The notes beneath the pieces were generated by a model that saw nothing but the letters and a program-made list of their open reading frames with translations, made no database searches and was not told the DNA's origin. 64,000 nucleotides of DNA from Ruminococcus sp. UBA6407 (GTDB lineage: Bacteria > Bacillota > Clostridia > Oscillospirales > Ruminococcaceae). The position numbers and the translations under genes are program-made. Below, in pieces: positions 45,122-53,774 of the stretch (positions are counted from its first letter, which is position 1; each line of letters starts with the position of its first letter). The stretch lies in assembly GCA_002438605.1 (NCBI GenBank), contig DJPR01000011.1, forward strand, positions 32,059-96,058, written 5' to 3'.

Positions 45122-45150
45122 TTGAAATTTTATTTAAAAAATGATATAAT
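45122..45150 (+). promoter_or_regulatory. Promoter for DivIVA-like gene
   Basis: TTGAAA at 45122-45127, 17 nt, TATAAT at 45145-45150. Two hairpins (TTTCC/GGAAA at 45168; CTGCGG/CCGCAG at 45189-45207) follow in the leader. Confidence 0.75.
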
Positions 45151-45222
45151 TAATAAAAGGGCGAAAATTTCCTTTGGAAAACTATGTTCTGCGGAATTGT
45201 GCCGCAGGGAATGGAGCGTATC

Positions 45223-46629
45223 ATGGATGAACCGGTTGTATTAAGAACTGCCAAAGTGGGCGGTTTTGTTAAAGAAGATGTATTACAGTACGTTGATGAA
45301 TTAAATTCAAAGAATTTTGCTTTGGAAGAACAGCTGAAAACCCTACAGGAGGGTAATGTGGCTGATCCTCAGGAAGTTTCAAGACTTAGAAAACAGGTAG
45401 ATAATCTCCAGGAAAAGCTTAATGCATCAAACAATGCATTAAGAGCTGCCAAAGCAGAGGCAGAAGCTGCAAAAAAACAGCATGATGCTGATACAACAAC
45501 TATAAATCAGCTTAGAAACCAGCTTGCTCAAGGCGGCGGTGCTAATGCTGCAAATGCTGATCAGACGGCAGAACTTAATAATGCAAAGAGTGCTTTGGTA
45601 AAGGCAAAAGCTGAAATTGACAAGCTTAAAGCTAATCTTACTGCTGCTGAACAGCAGGCTGCCGCAACAGCAAAATCCTCTGCTGAACCTGCTGATACCG
45701 CTGCTAAGGACGCTGAAATTGCGAAGATTAAAAACGAACTTTCAAGCAAGGAATCAGCTATTGCAACAAAGAATAATGAACTTGCTGAAAAGAACAAACA
45801 GCTTAACGAGAAAGACCAGCTCATTGCAGCTAAGGATAAGGAAATTGCAGGCAAAAACGAAGAAATCACTAAGCTTAATAATGAGATCAGTGAGCTTAAA
45901 TCAAACGCAGAAAATACCGCTATTCCTTCAGGTCTGGACATGGGAGCTTTGTTTGCGGAAGCTCAGCGTACAGCTATGAAAATTACTGTTGAGGCAAAAA
46001 ATGCTGCTGAAAAAACAACATCAGAAGCTCAGACGCAAGCTAAGAAAATTGTTGATGACGCCAATGCTGAGGCAGAAAAGAAAATCAGTGAGGCAAATTC
46101 AACTGCTGAAAATTGCGTGAAGGAAGCAAATGAACAGGCTAAGCTGACGGTGTTCTCTGCAAATGACCGTGCAGAAAAAATCAATGCAATGTCTGAAAAG
46201 GTAAGAAAGCTCCTTCTTAATGAGATTGAAAGTGTTAATAATAAGTTTAATGATGTTTCAGGACTTCTTCAGAAGCTTACAGAACAGGCAACAGTCAAAG
46301 TTAATGATGCCAAGAGAGTTATTACAGATGCTAAAAATTCTGTAGAGGAAATATCTGAATCAACTACTATAAAAAAAGCTGAAGTTCCGGATAATAAGAA
46401 TTTTGATAAGCCGATTCAGAACAATAAGTCGATGAATAAGACTGAAGAAAGACCTGTACATAAGCCGAATCCTGCTTTTAATCAGCCTCAGAACCAGAAT
46501 CAACATCAGCAACATCAGGTACATCAGGACAGACAGGCAAAAAAGGCTGCTGACTTTAACTTTGATATGTCTGAAATTTTAAAGGCTGCTGAGGAAGAAG
46601 CTGCAAAGGAAGAACAGCAGGGAAATTAA
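45223..46629 (+). CDS. DivIVA-like coiled-coil protein
   Basis: About 468 residues. The start DEPVVLRTAKVGGFVKEDVLQYVDELN resembles the N-terminal membrane-binding part of DivIVA/GpsB family proteins; then coiled coil runs with breaks from about 25 to 375, rich in Ala/Lys/Glu/Gln, with a Gln/Asn/His-rich tail. DivIVA proteins mark cell poles and septa, fitting its place after ftsZ. I choose ATG 45223 (GGAG 6 nt upstream); ATGs at 45184 and 45211 are also in frame. Confidence 0.72.
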   Translation: MDEPVVLRTAKVGGFVKEDVLQYVDELNSKNFALEEQLKTLQEGNVADPQEVSRLRKQVDNLQEKLNASNNALRAAKAEAEAAKKQHDADTTTINQLRNQLAQGGGANAANADQTAELNNAKSALVKAKAEIDKLKANLTAAEQQAAATAKSSAEPADTAAKDAEIAKIKNELSSKESAIATKNNELAEKNKQLNEKDQLIAAKDKEIAGKNEEITKLNNEISELKSNAENTAIPSGLDMGALFAEAQRTAMKITVEAKNAAEKTTSEAQTQAKKIVDDANAEAEKKISEANSTAENCVKEANEQAKLTVFSANDRAEKINAMSEKVRKLLLNEIESVNNKFNDVSGLLQKLTEQATVKVNDAKRVITDAKNSVEEISESTTIKKAEVPDNKNFDKPIQNNKSMNKTEERPVHKPNPAFNQPQNQNQHQQHQVHQDRQAKKAADFNFDMSEILKAAEEEAAKEEQQGN

Positions 46630-46650
46630 TTTTTAACATATATCCATTCA

Positions 46651-46817
46651 TATAAGGTGACAACACACAGAGATCGTGTGGCATAAATTCAGATTTTTTG
46701 TCAGATTGCATAATTTTTTGAAAGCATAATATCGTATAGAAAGAAAAATATGTGTAACATGACGTGAAATTTGCAGCCTTATTGAACGGTTTTGCATAAT
46801 CCCGCTTATGCGGGATT
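46651..46817. repeat. Dispersed palindromic repeat, long copy 3, plus hairpin
   Basis: TATAAGGTGACAACACACAG to GGTTTTGCATAA at 46797, colinear with the copy at 5233 (shared TTTTTTGAAAGCATAAT and GACGTGAAATTTGCAG-type blocks). A perfect hairpin AATCCCGC-TTAT-GCGGGATT (46798-46817) follows; without a T-run it is not a clear terminator. Confidence 0.7.
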
Positions 46818-46840
46818 AATGCGTGTATTGAGGTGATTTT

Positions 46841-47398
46841 TTGTCTATAAGAAAACTAAAAGTTGAAGAACTCAGAGCTGTTGCTCCAAGTTTGAAAATA
46901 GGAGATAAAATCCTTTTAAGCGGATATGTTTATACATCAAGAGATGCTGCTCATAAGAGGATAAAAGCGTTAATGGACAGCGGAGAAAAACTCCCTTATG
47001 ATTTGCAGGACAGTGTGATTTATTATGCAGGACCTACCCCTGCACCTGAAGGTAAGCCGATTGGTTCATGCGGTCCGACAACATCAAGCAGAATGGACGT
47101 TTTTGCTCCGGAGTTTCTGGATAACGGTCTTGTCGCAATGATTGGAAAAGGTGAGAGAAATCAGGCGGTAAGAAATGCAATTGTGCGAAATAAAGCAGTT
47201 TATTTTTGTTTTGTCGGTGGTGCGGGTGCATTGGCGGCAAGATGCATAAAAAGCTGTGAGGTTATAGCTTTTGAGGACTTGGGCTGTGAATCAGTCAAAA
47301 GGCTTTATATTGAGGAGCTTCCTCTTATTGTTGCGAATGACTGCAGCGGCGGAGATATTTTTTCTCAGGGCAGAAAAGAATTTGCATCAATTGGTTAA
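46841..47398 (+). CDS. Fumarate hydratase/tartrate dehydratase beta-type subunit
   Basis: 185 residues, the size of a separate class I fumarase C-terminal (beta) subunit. Seen: LKIGDKILLSGYVYTSRDAAHKR, GPTPAPEGKPIGSCGPTTSSRMD, and IGKGERN. Such subunits work with an iron-sulfur alpha subunit that is normally encoded beside them; none is visible here. The start is TTG (46841) with GAGGTGAT 5 nt upstream. Exact substrate cannot be told. Confidence 0.87.
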   Translation: MSIRKLKVEELRAVAPSLKIGDKILLSGYVYTSRDAAHKRIKALMDSGEKLPYDLQDSVIYYAGPTPAPEGKPIGSCGPTTSSRMDVFAPEFLDNGLVAMIGKGERNQAVRNAIVRNKAVYFCFVGGAGALAARCIKSCEVIAFEDLGCESVKRLYIEELPLIVANDCSGGDIFSQGRKEFASIG

Positions 47399-47474
47399 TT
47401 TGTCTAAAAAGTTAAATTATATTTATAAAAAATGATGTTTTTTATCTGTTAGTTTAATTTTTATTCATTTTTTA

Positions 47475-47503
47475 TTGACAAAATGAATAAAAAAGTATAT
47501 AAT
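47475..47503 (+). promoter_or_regulatory. Perfect consensus promoter for sigma factor gene
   Basis: TTGACA at 47475-47480, exactly 17 nt, TATAAT at 47498-47503. Confidence 0.88.
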
Positions 47504-47536
47504 ATATAATATAGTGTTGACATTCAGAGTGATTGG

Positions 47537-48142
47537 GTGAAAAACTTGCTTGAATTGGATTTTGATGAGAATGTTCTTGGCGAATTGACTGATGAGGAGC
47601 TTGTAAAAGCTGCTCAATCAAATAAACGTGCAGAGGCACTTATTATTTCACGTTATTTGCGGGTTATTTTGGTGAAATCTGAAATGTACGCAAATTCAGT
47701 TACCGACAGTGAGGATTTGGCTCAGGAAGGACTTTTGGGACTGATGAGTGCAATTTCTGCTTTTGATCCTGAAAAGAATATCAAGTTCTCTACATTTGCT
47801 AATGTTTGCATTACAAACCGTATGAAAACCTTGATTTCTAAAGGGAAAAAGGCCGATTCTCCTGTTGACAATATAGAAGAGCTTACTGATCAGCAAGATT
47901 CCTTGCTTTCAGAAACTCCTGAAAGTATATACCTTTTTAAAGAATATTATTCGGATTTATTTGAAAAAATTGATTCAGTGCTTACAGAAATGGAAAGCAA
48001 AATTTTTAAAATGTATATTCATGATGTGCCGTATAAGGATATCGCATTGAAGCTGGGAATATCTGAAAAATCTGTTGATAATGCTATACAAAGAGCCAGA
48101 CGAAAAATAAAAAATCTATTGAAGTCGACTGATAATTTATGA
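47537..48142 (+). CDS. Sigma-70 family factor, SigH-like
   Basis: 201 residues. Region 2 is clear (DLAQEGLLGLMSAISAFDPE, about 65-84, followed by IKFSTFANVC) and region 4 forms an HTH (YKDIALKLGISEKSVDNA, about 169-186). The lack of regions 1 and 3 and the overall form resemble SigH of the Bacillus sporulation pathway or a related stress sigma factor. Start is GTG 47537 or TTG 47546; both have plausible ribosome sites. A sequence with tRNA-like arms begins at its stop codon. Confidence 0.85.
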   Translation: MKNLLELDFDENVLGELTDEELVKAAQSNKRAEALIISRYLRVILVKSEMYANSVTDSEDLAQEGLLGLMSAISAFDPEKNIKFSTFANVCITNRMKTLISKGKKADSPVDNIEELTDQQDSLLSETPESIYLFKEYYSDLFEKIDSVLTEMESKIFKMYIHDVPYKDIALKLGISEKSVDNAIQRARRKIKNLLKSTDNL

Positions 48143-48204
48143 CCGGGTAGCTTAAGTCAAGAGCGTTGTTAATCAAAGGTATTGGTGCAAATCCAATCAA
48201 GGTC
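48141..48204 (+). other. tRNA-like sequence before Zn-ribbon gene
   Basis: GACC/GGTC could form a 4-bp acceptor, GCTT/GAGC a D-like arm preceded by GTA, and ATTGG-TGCAAAT-CCAAT a perfect 5-bp T-like arm with a 7-nt loop. The anticodon arm is only 3 bp and no amino acid can be assigned. Also GCTTAA (48150) can pair with TTAAGC (48213), next to the GCGAGG ribosome site of the following gene. A decayed tRNA or a small regulatory fold. Confidence 0.35.
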
Positions 48205-48231
48205 CAAATATTTTAAGCGAGGTATTTTAAA

Positions 48232-48507
48232 ATGTACGAAGACAAGACATTAGTCTGCAAGGAATGTGGAAGTGAATTTATATTCAGTGCCGGCGAACAG
48301 GAGTTTTATGCAGAAAAAGGCTTTGTAAATGAGCCTCAGAGATGTAAGGCTTGTCGTGACGCAAGAAAGAATGCAGGAAAGGCTGACAGAGTTATGTATA
48401 CAGCTACTTGTGCATCATGCGGCGGAGAAGCTAAGGTTCCTTTTGAACCAAAGGAAGGCAGAGCTGTTTACTGCAGTGATTGCTTTGCAAAGATGAACGA
48501 AGCATAA
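48232..48507 (+). CDS. Small zinc-ribbon protein
   Basis: 91 residues with three Cys pairs: CKEC (about 9-12), CKAC (38-41) and CASC with CSDC (about 60-63 and 80-83). The first block EDKTLVCKECGSEFIFSAGE matches the probable zinc-ribbon domain common in Firmicutes; the third and fourth pairs form a second ribbon. Function unknown; nucleic-acid binding is plausible. Ribosome site GCGAGG. Terminator follows. Confidence 0.85.
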   Translation: MYEDKTLVCKECGSEFIFSAGEQEFYAEKGFVNEPQRCKACRDARKNAGKADRVMYTATCASCGGEAKVPFEPKEGRAVYCSDCFAKMNEA

Positions 48508-48519
48508 TTAATCCTGATT

Positions 48520-48553
48520 TCAAGGCACAGCAAGGCTGTGCTTTGACTTTTTA
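48520..48553 (+). terminator. Terminator after Zn-ribbon gene
   Basis: TCAAGGCACAG/CTGTGCTTTGA, 11 bp with one G-U, then CTTTTT. Confidence 0.85.
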
Positions 48554-48621
48554 TTCGGACTTTTGTATAAAGTTTCGTTTCATTCATATAATATAAATAT
48601 TTCAGAAAGGATTGTTTATTT

Positions 48622-48828
48622 ATGATTATTACTAAGGATACAATTATTGGTGATATTCTTGATGCTGATTTTGATGCAGCTCCTTATTTCCTTGAAATCG
48701 GAATGCATTGCTTAGGCTGTCCTGCTTCAAGAAGCGAGTCGATTGCAGAGGCTTGTTCAGTTCATGGCACTGATGCGGACGAGCTTGTTGCAAAGCTTAA
48801 TGCGCATTTTGAAAGCAAGGCAAAGTAA
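48622..48828 (+). CDS. DUF1858 small redox-type protein
   Basis: 68 residues. KDTIIGDILDADFDAAPYFLEIGMHCLGCPASRSESI carries the CxxC in HCLGCP, matching the disulfide-type DUF1858 domain found with hybrid-cluster and other anaerobic redox proteins. No partner is visible here. AGAAAGGA lies 13 nt upstream of ATG. The end overlaps a partial repeat copy (AAGGCAAAGTAAGC ... GGTGTTGCCTTAA). Confidence 0.85.
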   Translation: MIITKDTIIGDILDADFDAAPYFLEIGMHCLGCPASRSESIAEACSVHGTDADELVAKLNAHFESKAK

Positions 48829-48833
48829 GCTTT

Positions 48834-48850
48834 CTGCGGTGTTGCCTTAA
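48834..48850. repeat. Right-half copy of dispersed repeat
   Basis: TGCGGTGTTGCCTTAA, 6 nt after the DUF1858 stop; AAGGCA in the last codons of that gene can pair with it. Confidence 0.55.
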
Positions 48851-48904
48851 AAACTTGTTCTTAATTGAAATCATGTTTTTTAGGACAGGCTTTAAAATTT
48901 TCAA

Positions 48905-48940
48905 AAAAGCGTGCTGTTTTTTATAGCACGCTTTTGTTTT
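48905..48940 (+). terminator. Terminator after DUF1858 gene
   Basis: AAAAGCGTGCT/AGCACGCTTTT, perfect 11-bp stem, followed by GTTTT. Confidence 0.88.
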
Positions 48941-48954
48941 AATGAGGTGTATTA

Positions 48955-50406
48955 ATGCTTGATAACAGATTAAAAATATGCTCTGATTTTGTAAGCGGTA
49001 AGGGTGTGGCTTGTGATGTTGGCACAGACCATGCATACCTTGTAGCAGATTTGATTTTAAGCGGAAAATGTAAAAAGGTAATTGCATCAGACATAAATCA
49101 AGGACCTTTGGAGGCAGCTGAAAAAACAGTTGAAAAGTATGAAATACCTGATAATGTAGAACTTATTCTTTCAAATGGTCTGGAGAATGTTCCTCCTGAT
49201 GATGTAACAGATATAATAATTGCAGGCATGGGCGGAGAAACTATTGCTGACATTTTAGAAAAATGTCAATGGGCAAGGTATGGAGTTAATCTGATTTTAC
49301 AGCCAATGACTAAAATAAGCTTTTTGAGAAAGTGGCTTTATGATAACGGATATGAAATTAAGACTGAAAAGCTTGCTAAGGACGGTGAAAAACTTTATAC
49401 TGTTATGCAGGTAGTATGGACTGCCTGCTTAAAAAAGCTGTCTGATGCAGATTCTGTAAGAGGCTTTTTTGCTGAAGATGATATGCTGGCAGATTCTTAT
49501 TTAAATTCCGAGGCAGAAAAACTTGAAAGGGTAAGTGTTTCATTAAAAAATGCAGGCAGGAATTATGAGTCGATGCACAATAATTCATTGAGCAATATTG
49601 TGCGAAATGGTGCAAAAACATTTTCTGTAAATGAAATATATGATTATCTTGATTCACTTTATTCTTTTTCAGCTCAGGAGAAATGGGATAATTCAGGCTT
49701 GCTTATTGAAAGTACATATATGGAGTGTAAAAAGGTACTTTTAACTCTTGATATAGACTATCGCAATTGTTTCAATGCTAAACGGTATGGAGCAGAGCTG
49801 ATAATATCGCATCACCCTGTTATTTTTGAACCACTGAAGAAAATAACTGCAAATTCAGCAGTTCATTATCTTGTGAAAAATGATATATCAGCTATTTGTA
49901 TGCATACTAATCTTGATATTGCATCAGGAGGTACTAACGGCGTTATTTTAAAAAAACTTGCAGATAAGTATGAGTTTGAAGGTGAAGCTGAACCATTTGA
50001 AGATTGCGGCGGAGGAAATACTCTTGGATATATCTGCAATCTGAAAGAAAGTGTTTCAGCTGAGGATTTCGGCAAAACACTAAAGGAAATATTTGGCTGT
50101 GAGTATGTCAGAATGAACAGGAATTGCAGAAAGAATGTTAAACGGTTTGCATTTTGTTCAGGCTCAGGCGGTTCAAGTCTTGATATTGCTATTGAGAAAA
50201 AATGTGATGCATATATAACAGGTGATGTAAAACATAATTTCTGGATTGACGCAAATAACGATAACTTTATTTTGTATGATTGTGGTCACTTCCATACTGA
50301 AAATCTTGTTCTTGAGGAACTCAGATATGTTCTTGAGAAAAAATTTCCACAGCTTGAAGTAATAATATCTGACTGTTCGGTTGACCCTGTAATGTATATA
50401 AAGTAG
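48955..50406 (+). CDS. TrmK - NIF3/YqfO fusion protein
   Basis: 483 residues, two domains. Residues 1-about 215 are TrmK, tRNA m1A22 methyltransferase: CDVGTDHAYLVADLI (SAM motif I) and IIAGMGGETIADIL. Residues about 222-483 are a NIF3/YqfO-type protein (annotated GTP cyclohydrolase I type 2): WDNSGLLIES, ISHHPVIFEPLK, CMHTNLDIASGGTNG, YITGDVKHN and DCGHFHTE, likely metal ligands. In Bacillus these are adjacent genes; here they are one frame with no stop or frameshift. First gene of a run with rlmA-like and rqcH. Confidence 0.9.
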   Translation: MLDNRLKICSDFVSGKGVACDVGTDHAYLVADLILSGKCKKVIASDINQGPLEAAEKTVEKYEIPDNVELILSNGLENVPPDDVTDIIIAGMGGETIADILEKCQWARYGVNLILQPMTKISFLRKWLYDNGYEIKTEKLAKDGEKLYTVMQVVWTACLKKLSDADSVRGFFAEDDMLADSYLNSEAEKLERVSVSLKNAGRNYESMHNNSLSNIVRNGAKTFSVNEIYDYLDSLYSFSAQEKWDNSGLLIESTYMECKKVLLTLDIDYRNCFNAKRYGAELIISHHPVIFEPLKKITANSAVHYLVKNDISAICMHTNLDIASGGTNGVILKKLADKYEFEGEAEPFEDCGGGNTLGYICNLKESVSAEDFGKTLKEIFGCEYVRMNRNCRKNVKRFAFCSGSGGSSLDIAIEKKCDAYITGDVKHNFWIDANNDNFILYDCGHFHTENLVLEELRYVLEKKFPQLEVIISDCSVDPVMYIK

Positions 50407-50414
50407 GTGCTTTA

Positions 50415-51242
50415 ATGGATTTTTTTATTTGTCCTGTATGCAAGGAGAAGCTATGCATACAAAATAAAAGTTTGGTATGCAGTAATAATCATACATTTGA
50501 TATAGCAAAAAGCGGATATGTTAATTTATTGCTTTCAAAGCAGGCAGGGAAAAATGTACATGGTGACAATAAGCTTATGGTTAGAGCAAGACGTGATTTT
50601 CTGTCAAAAGGATATTACAGCAGACTTCTTACAGGGCTTTCTGAAACTGTAAAAAGGTACTTTAAAAATAGCTGTACAATTCTTGATGCAGGTTGCGGAG
50701 AGGGATACTATACAAATGGTGTATATGAATTTCTTACACCAGAAAATAGTGACGTTAATATATATGGTGTTGACATATCAAAAACTGCTCTTGAATACGC
50801 TGCAAAGAAGTGTAGGAACGTAAAATATGCAGTCGGCAGTATATTTAATATTCCTGCCGCAAATGAAAGCTGTGATATTTTAATGACTCTTTTTGCTCCG
50901 TTTTGCAGAGAAGAATTTGAACGTGTATTGAAAAAGGACGGAATACTAATCATGGTAATTCCGTCTGAACGTCATTTATGGGGACTTAAACAGGCTGTAT
51001 ATGATACGCCATATTTGAACGATGTCAAGGATTATGATATAAAAGGATTTAAACTGCTTGAAAGGAAAAAGATAACTTATGAAATGATTATTGATAACAA
51101 TCAGGATATTCAAAATCTTTTTTCCATGACTCCATATTACTATAAGACGGGGAAAAAAGAGCAGGAACGTCTTGCAAATCTGGAAAATCTTAAAACAGAG
51201 GCAGAGTTTGAAATATTGACATACAAAATTGAAAGGAATTAA
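50415..51242 (+). CDS. 23S rRNA (guanine-N1) methyltransferase, RlmA-like
   Basis: 275 residues. N-terminal zinc finger FICPVCKEKL ... CSNNHTFD (Cys5, Cys8, Cys22, His26 region), KSGYVNLL and the SAM loop ILDAGCGEGYYT. RlmA enzymes methylate 23S rRNA at G745 or G748. Homologues in resistance contexts also exist, so the exact target is inferred. It follows the fusion gene by 8 nt and ends 2 nt before rqcH. Confidence 0.87.
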   Translation: MDFFICPVCKEKLCIQNKSLVCSNNHTFDIAKSGYVNLLLSKQAGKNVHGDNKLMVRARRDFLSKGYYSRLLTGLSETVKRYFKNSCTILDAGCGEGYYTNGVYEFLTPENSDVNIYGVDISKTALEYAAKKCRNVKYAVGSIFNIPAANESCDILMTLFAPFCREEFERVLKKDGILIMVIPSERHLWGLKQAVYDTPYLNDVKDYDIKGFKLLERKKITYEMIIDNNQDIQNLFSMTPYYYKTGKKEQERLANLENLKTEAEFEILTYKIERN

Positions 51243-51244
51243 TT

Positions 51245-53002
51245 ATGGCATTAGACGGTGCTTTTCTTTATTCAATAAAAAATGAGCTTGACTTTTTAAT
51301 CGGTGGCAGAGTTGAAAAGGTGCATCAGCCCTCAAAAGAGGAAATAATAATATCAATACGAACAAAAAAGGGCAGTTATAAGCTGATGCTTTCCTCAAAT
51401 GCAGGGAGTGCAAGAGTTCATATAACAAATATCGCTGTGGACAATCCTAATGTTCCGCCAATGTTTTGTATGCTGCTTCGCAAGCATCTTGGCAGCGGAA
51501 AGATTATTGCTATTCGTCAGGACGGTCTTGAACGTATTTTATTCATTGATTTTGAGTGCGTCAATGAACTTGGTGACGTGGTAACAATAACCCTTGCGTG
51601 CGAAATTATGGGACGCTGTTCAAACTTGATTATAATTAATCAGGACGGTATCATAATTGACAGTATAAAGCGTGTAAGTGAGGAAATGTCAAGGGAAAGA
51701 ATGGTTTTGCCGGGAATGAAGTACACACTTCCTCCGAAAGACGAAAGGCTGAATTTCCTTAACACAGATCAAGCTTCTGTAAGACAAGCCTTGCAGAATG
51801 TTAAAGCAGGTGAACTTTCAAAAGCTCTCATAAAGGTATTTGAGGGAATTTCACCTATCCTTGCAAGAGAATGGACCTTTTTTGCAGGCAGAGGAGAATA
51901 TATATCCGCAGATTCTATAACAGATGAGCAGTTTGAAAGACTTATTTTTGCTATAAATCAGTCTAAATCAGCATTGCTTGAAAATAAGTGTACCTTTACA
52001 GCTGTTATGGATAAGGAAGATACTCTGAAAGATTTTTCATTCATTCGACTGCAGCAGTTTGGAAATCTTATGATTACAAAAGAATTACCGTCAGCCTGTG
52101 AACTGCTGGATTACTTTTATGCGGAGCGTGACAGAACTGCACGAGTAAAACAGCGTGCAAATGACCTTTTTAAGCTGTTGATGAACTTGACTGAAAGAAC
52201 GTCAAAAAGGATAGCAGTCCAGCGTGAAGAACTTGCGTCCTGTGAAAATAAGGACAAATTAAAATTGTTCGGAGATTTAATATCGGCAAATATGTATCGT
52301 ATTCAAAAAGGTGATACAGTTTTAAAAGCTGAAAATTTTTATGAGGATGATTGTCCGCAGGTGGAAATTAAGCTGGATATAATGAAAACTCCGTCACAAA
52401 ATGCACAGTATTATTATAATGAGTATAAAAAGTCAATAACTGCGGAACATAAGCTTGCAGAACAGATTGAACGTGGAGAGGAAGAATTGCAGTATCTTGA
52501 CAGCGTATTTGATGTTTTGACAAGGACTTCAACGAATAATGATATTGTTCAGTTAAGACTTGAGCTTGCTGAACAGGGATATATAAAGAAAAATGCACAA
52601 AAAGGCAAGCCGCCGAAGGCTTTGCCGCCTGTTGAATATAAGTCGAGTGACGGATATACCATTCTTGTCGGCAGAAATAATAAGCAGAATGACCAGCTTA
52701 CCTTGAAGTTTGCTGAAAAAAGTGATATATGGCTTCATACACAGGGAATAACAGGTTCTCATGTTATTATCTGTACTGACGGTGATACACCGCCTGATAA
52801 AACAATCGAGGAGGCAGCTGTAATTGCCGCTGTAAACAGTAAGGGAAAAGGCTCAAATTTAGTACCCGTAGACTATTGTCTTGCACGATATGTAAAAAAG
52901 CCGTCAGGTGCAAAACCCGGAAAAGTAATTTTTACAAATTATCATACAGCATTTGTAAAGCCTGATATTGAACTTGCAGAAAAATTAAGACAAAAGTCTT
53001 AA
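51245..53002 (+). CDS. rqcH: Ribosome quality control protein RqcH (NFACT family)
   Basis: 585 residues. Binds stalled 50S-peptidyl-tRNA and recruits tRNA-Ala to add C-terminal Ala tails for degradation. Seen: NFACT-N start MALDGAFLYSIKNELDFLIG, GRVEKVHQP, coiled-coil centre (about 290-430) and the NFACT-R part with DIWLHTQGITGSHVII and PSGAKPGKVIF. Such proteins were formerly labelled fibronectin-binding (FbpA). Full length for the family. Confidence 0.94.
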   Translation: MALDGAFLYSIKNELDFLIGGRVEKVHQPSKEEIIISIRTKKGSYKLMLSSNAGSARVHITNIAVDNPNVPPMFCMLLRKHLGSGKIIAIRQDGLERILFIDFECVNELGDVVTITLACEIMGRCSNLIIINQDGIIIDSIKRVSEEMSRERMVLPGMKYTLPPKDERLNFLNTDQASVRQALQNVKAGELSKALIKVFEGISPILAREWTFFAGRGEYISADSITDEQFERLIFAINQSKSALLENKCTFTAVMDKEDTLKDFSFIRLQQFGNLMITKELPSACELLDYFYAERDRTARVKQRANDLFKLLMNLTERTSKRIAVQREELASCENKDKLKLFGDLISANMYRIQKGDTVLKAENFYEDDCPQVEIKLDIMKTPSQNAQYYYNEYKKSITAEHKLAEQIERGEEELQYLDSVFDVLTRTSTNNDIVQLRLELAEQGYIKKNAQKGKPPKALPPVEYKSSDGYTILVGRNNKQNDQLTLKFAEKSDIWLHTQGITGSHVIICTDGDTPPDKTIEEAAVIAAVNSKGKGSNLVPVDYCLARYVKKPSGAKPGKVIFTNYHTAFVKPDIELAEKLRQKS

Positions 53003-53059
53003 ATATGATATATGTAATAATAATTAATAAATACATTGTATAATTTTTAGGGGGATTTT

Positions 53060-53572
53060 ATGAGTAAAAAACTTGAAAAAGAATTTTATCATCGTGACTG
53101 CCTTGAAGTTGCACCTGATTTAGTAGGAAAAATTCTTGTTCATCGTTTGCCTGATGATACTGAACTCAGAGTAAGAATAACTGAAACAGAGGCTTACAGG
53201 GGTGAGGAGGACAAAGCCTGCCATGCATCAAAAGGCAGAACTCCAAGAACTGAACTGCTGTATGGCGAGTCGGGAATTATATATGTGTATTTATGCTATG
53301 GAATGCATTGGCTTATGAATGTAATTACAGGTGAGAAAGAAACTCCTCAGGGTGTTTTGCTGAGAGCAGGAGAAAACCTGTCAGGCCCTGCAAAGCTTAC
53401 GAAATACCTCAAAATCAATAAGGAACAGAATGGCAGTCCAATATATAATAACGAAAATGTTTGGATAGAGGATGATGGTTTTCAGCCGGAGATTAAAACT
53501 GCTCCGAGAGTCGGAATAGATTATGCGGGTGATTATTGGCGTGACATAGAATGGAGATTTATAATTAAATAG
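53060..53572 (+). CDS. DNA-3-methyladenine glycosylase (AAG family)
   Basis: 170 residues, a little shorter than the common 190-200. Removes alkylated purines in base excision repair. Seen: FYHRDCLEVAPDLVGK, catalytic Glu in ITETEAYRG, GRTPRTELLYG and IYVYLCYGMHWLMNV. The C-terminal APRVGIDYAG is present, so it is probably complete. GGGGG lies about 8 nt before the ATG. Single gene. Confidence 0.94.
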   Translation: MSKKLEKEFYHRDCLEVAPDLVGKILVHRLPDDTELRVRITETEAYRGEEDKACHASKGRTPRTELLYGESGIIYVYLCYGMHWLMNVITGEKETPQGVLLRAGENLSGPAKLTKYLKINKEQNGSPIYNNENVWIEDDGFQPEIKTAPRVGIDYAGDYWRDIEWRFIIK

Positions 53573-53666
53573 CAGATTTTAATTAAACCATATATTGCTT
53601 GCTTAATTTTAGGCTGTTTATTACTTTATTAAAATGTGAATATTCTGAAAATATTGGCAGTTTTAC

Positions 53667-53695
53667 TTGAATTATTAATTTAATAATGGTATAAT
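53667..53695 (+). promoter_or_regulatory. Promoter for mannanase gene
   Basis: TTGAAT at 53667-53672, 17 nt, TATAAT at 53690-53695. Confidence 0.75.
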
Positions 53696-53774
53696 AAAGT
53701 TATAAATTTTAGAATTTGTCTTTATAGGCAGAGTATCCTATGAGAACAGATTCATATATTGGGAGGTTCAGACA

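Noticed and set aside
45561-45941. Ser/Ala-rich antisense ORF in the DivIVA-like gene
   Set aside because: Result of the repetitive coiled-coil codons on the other strand.
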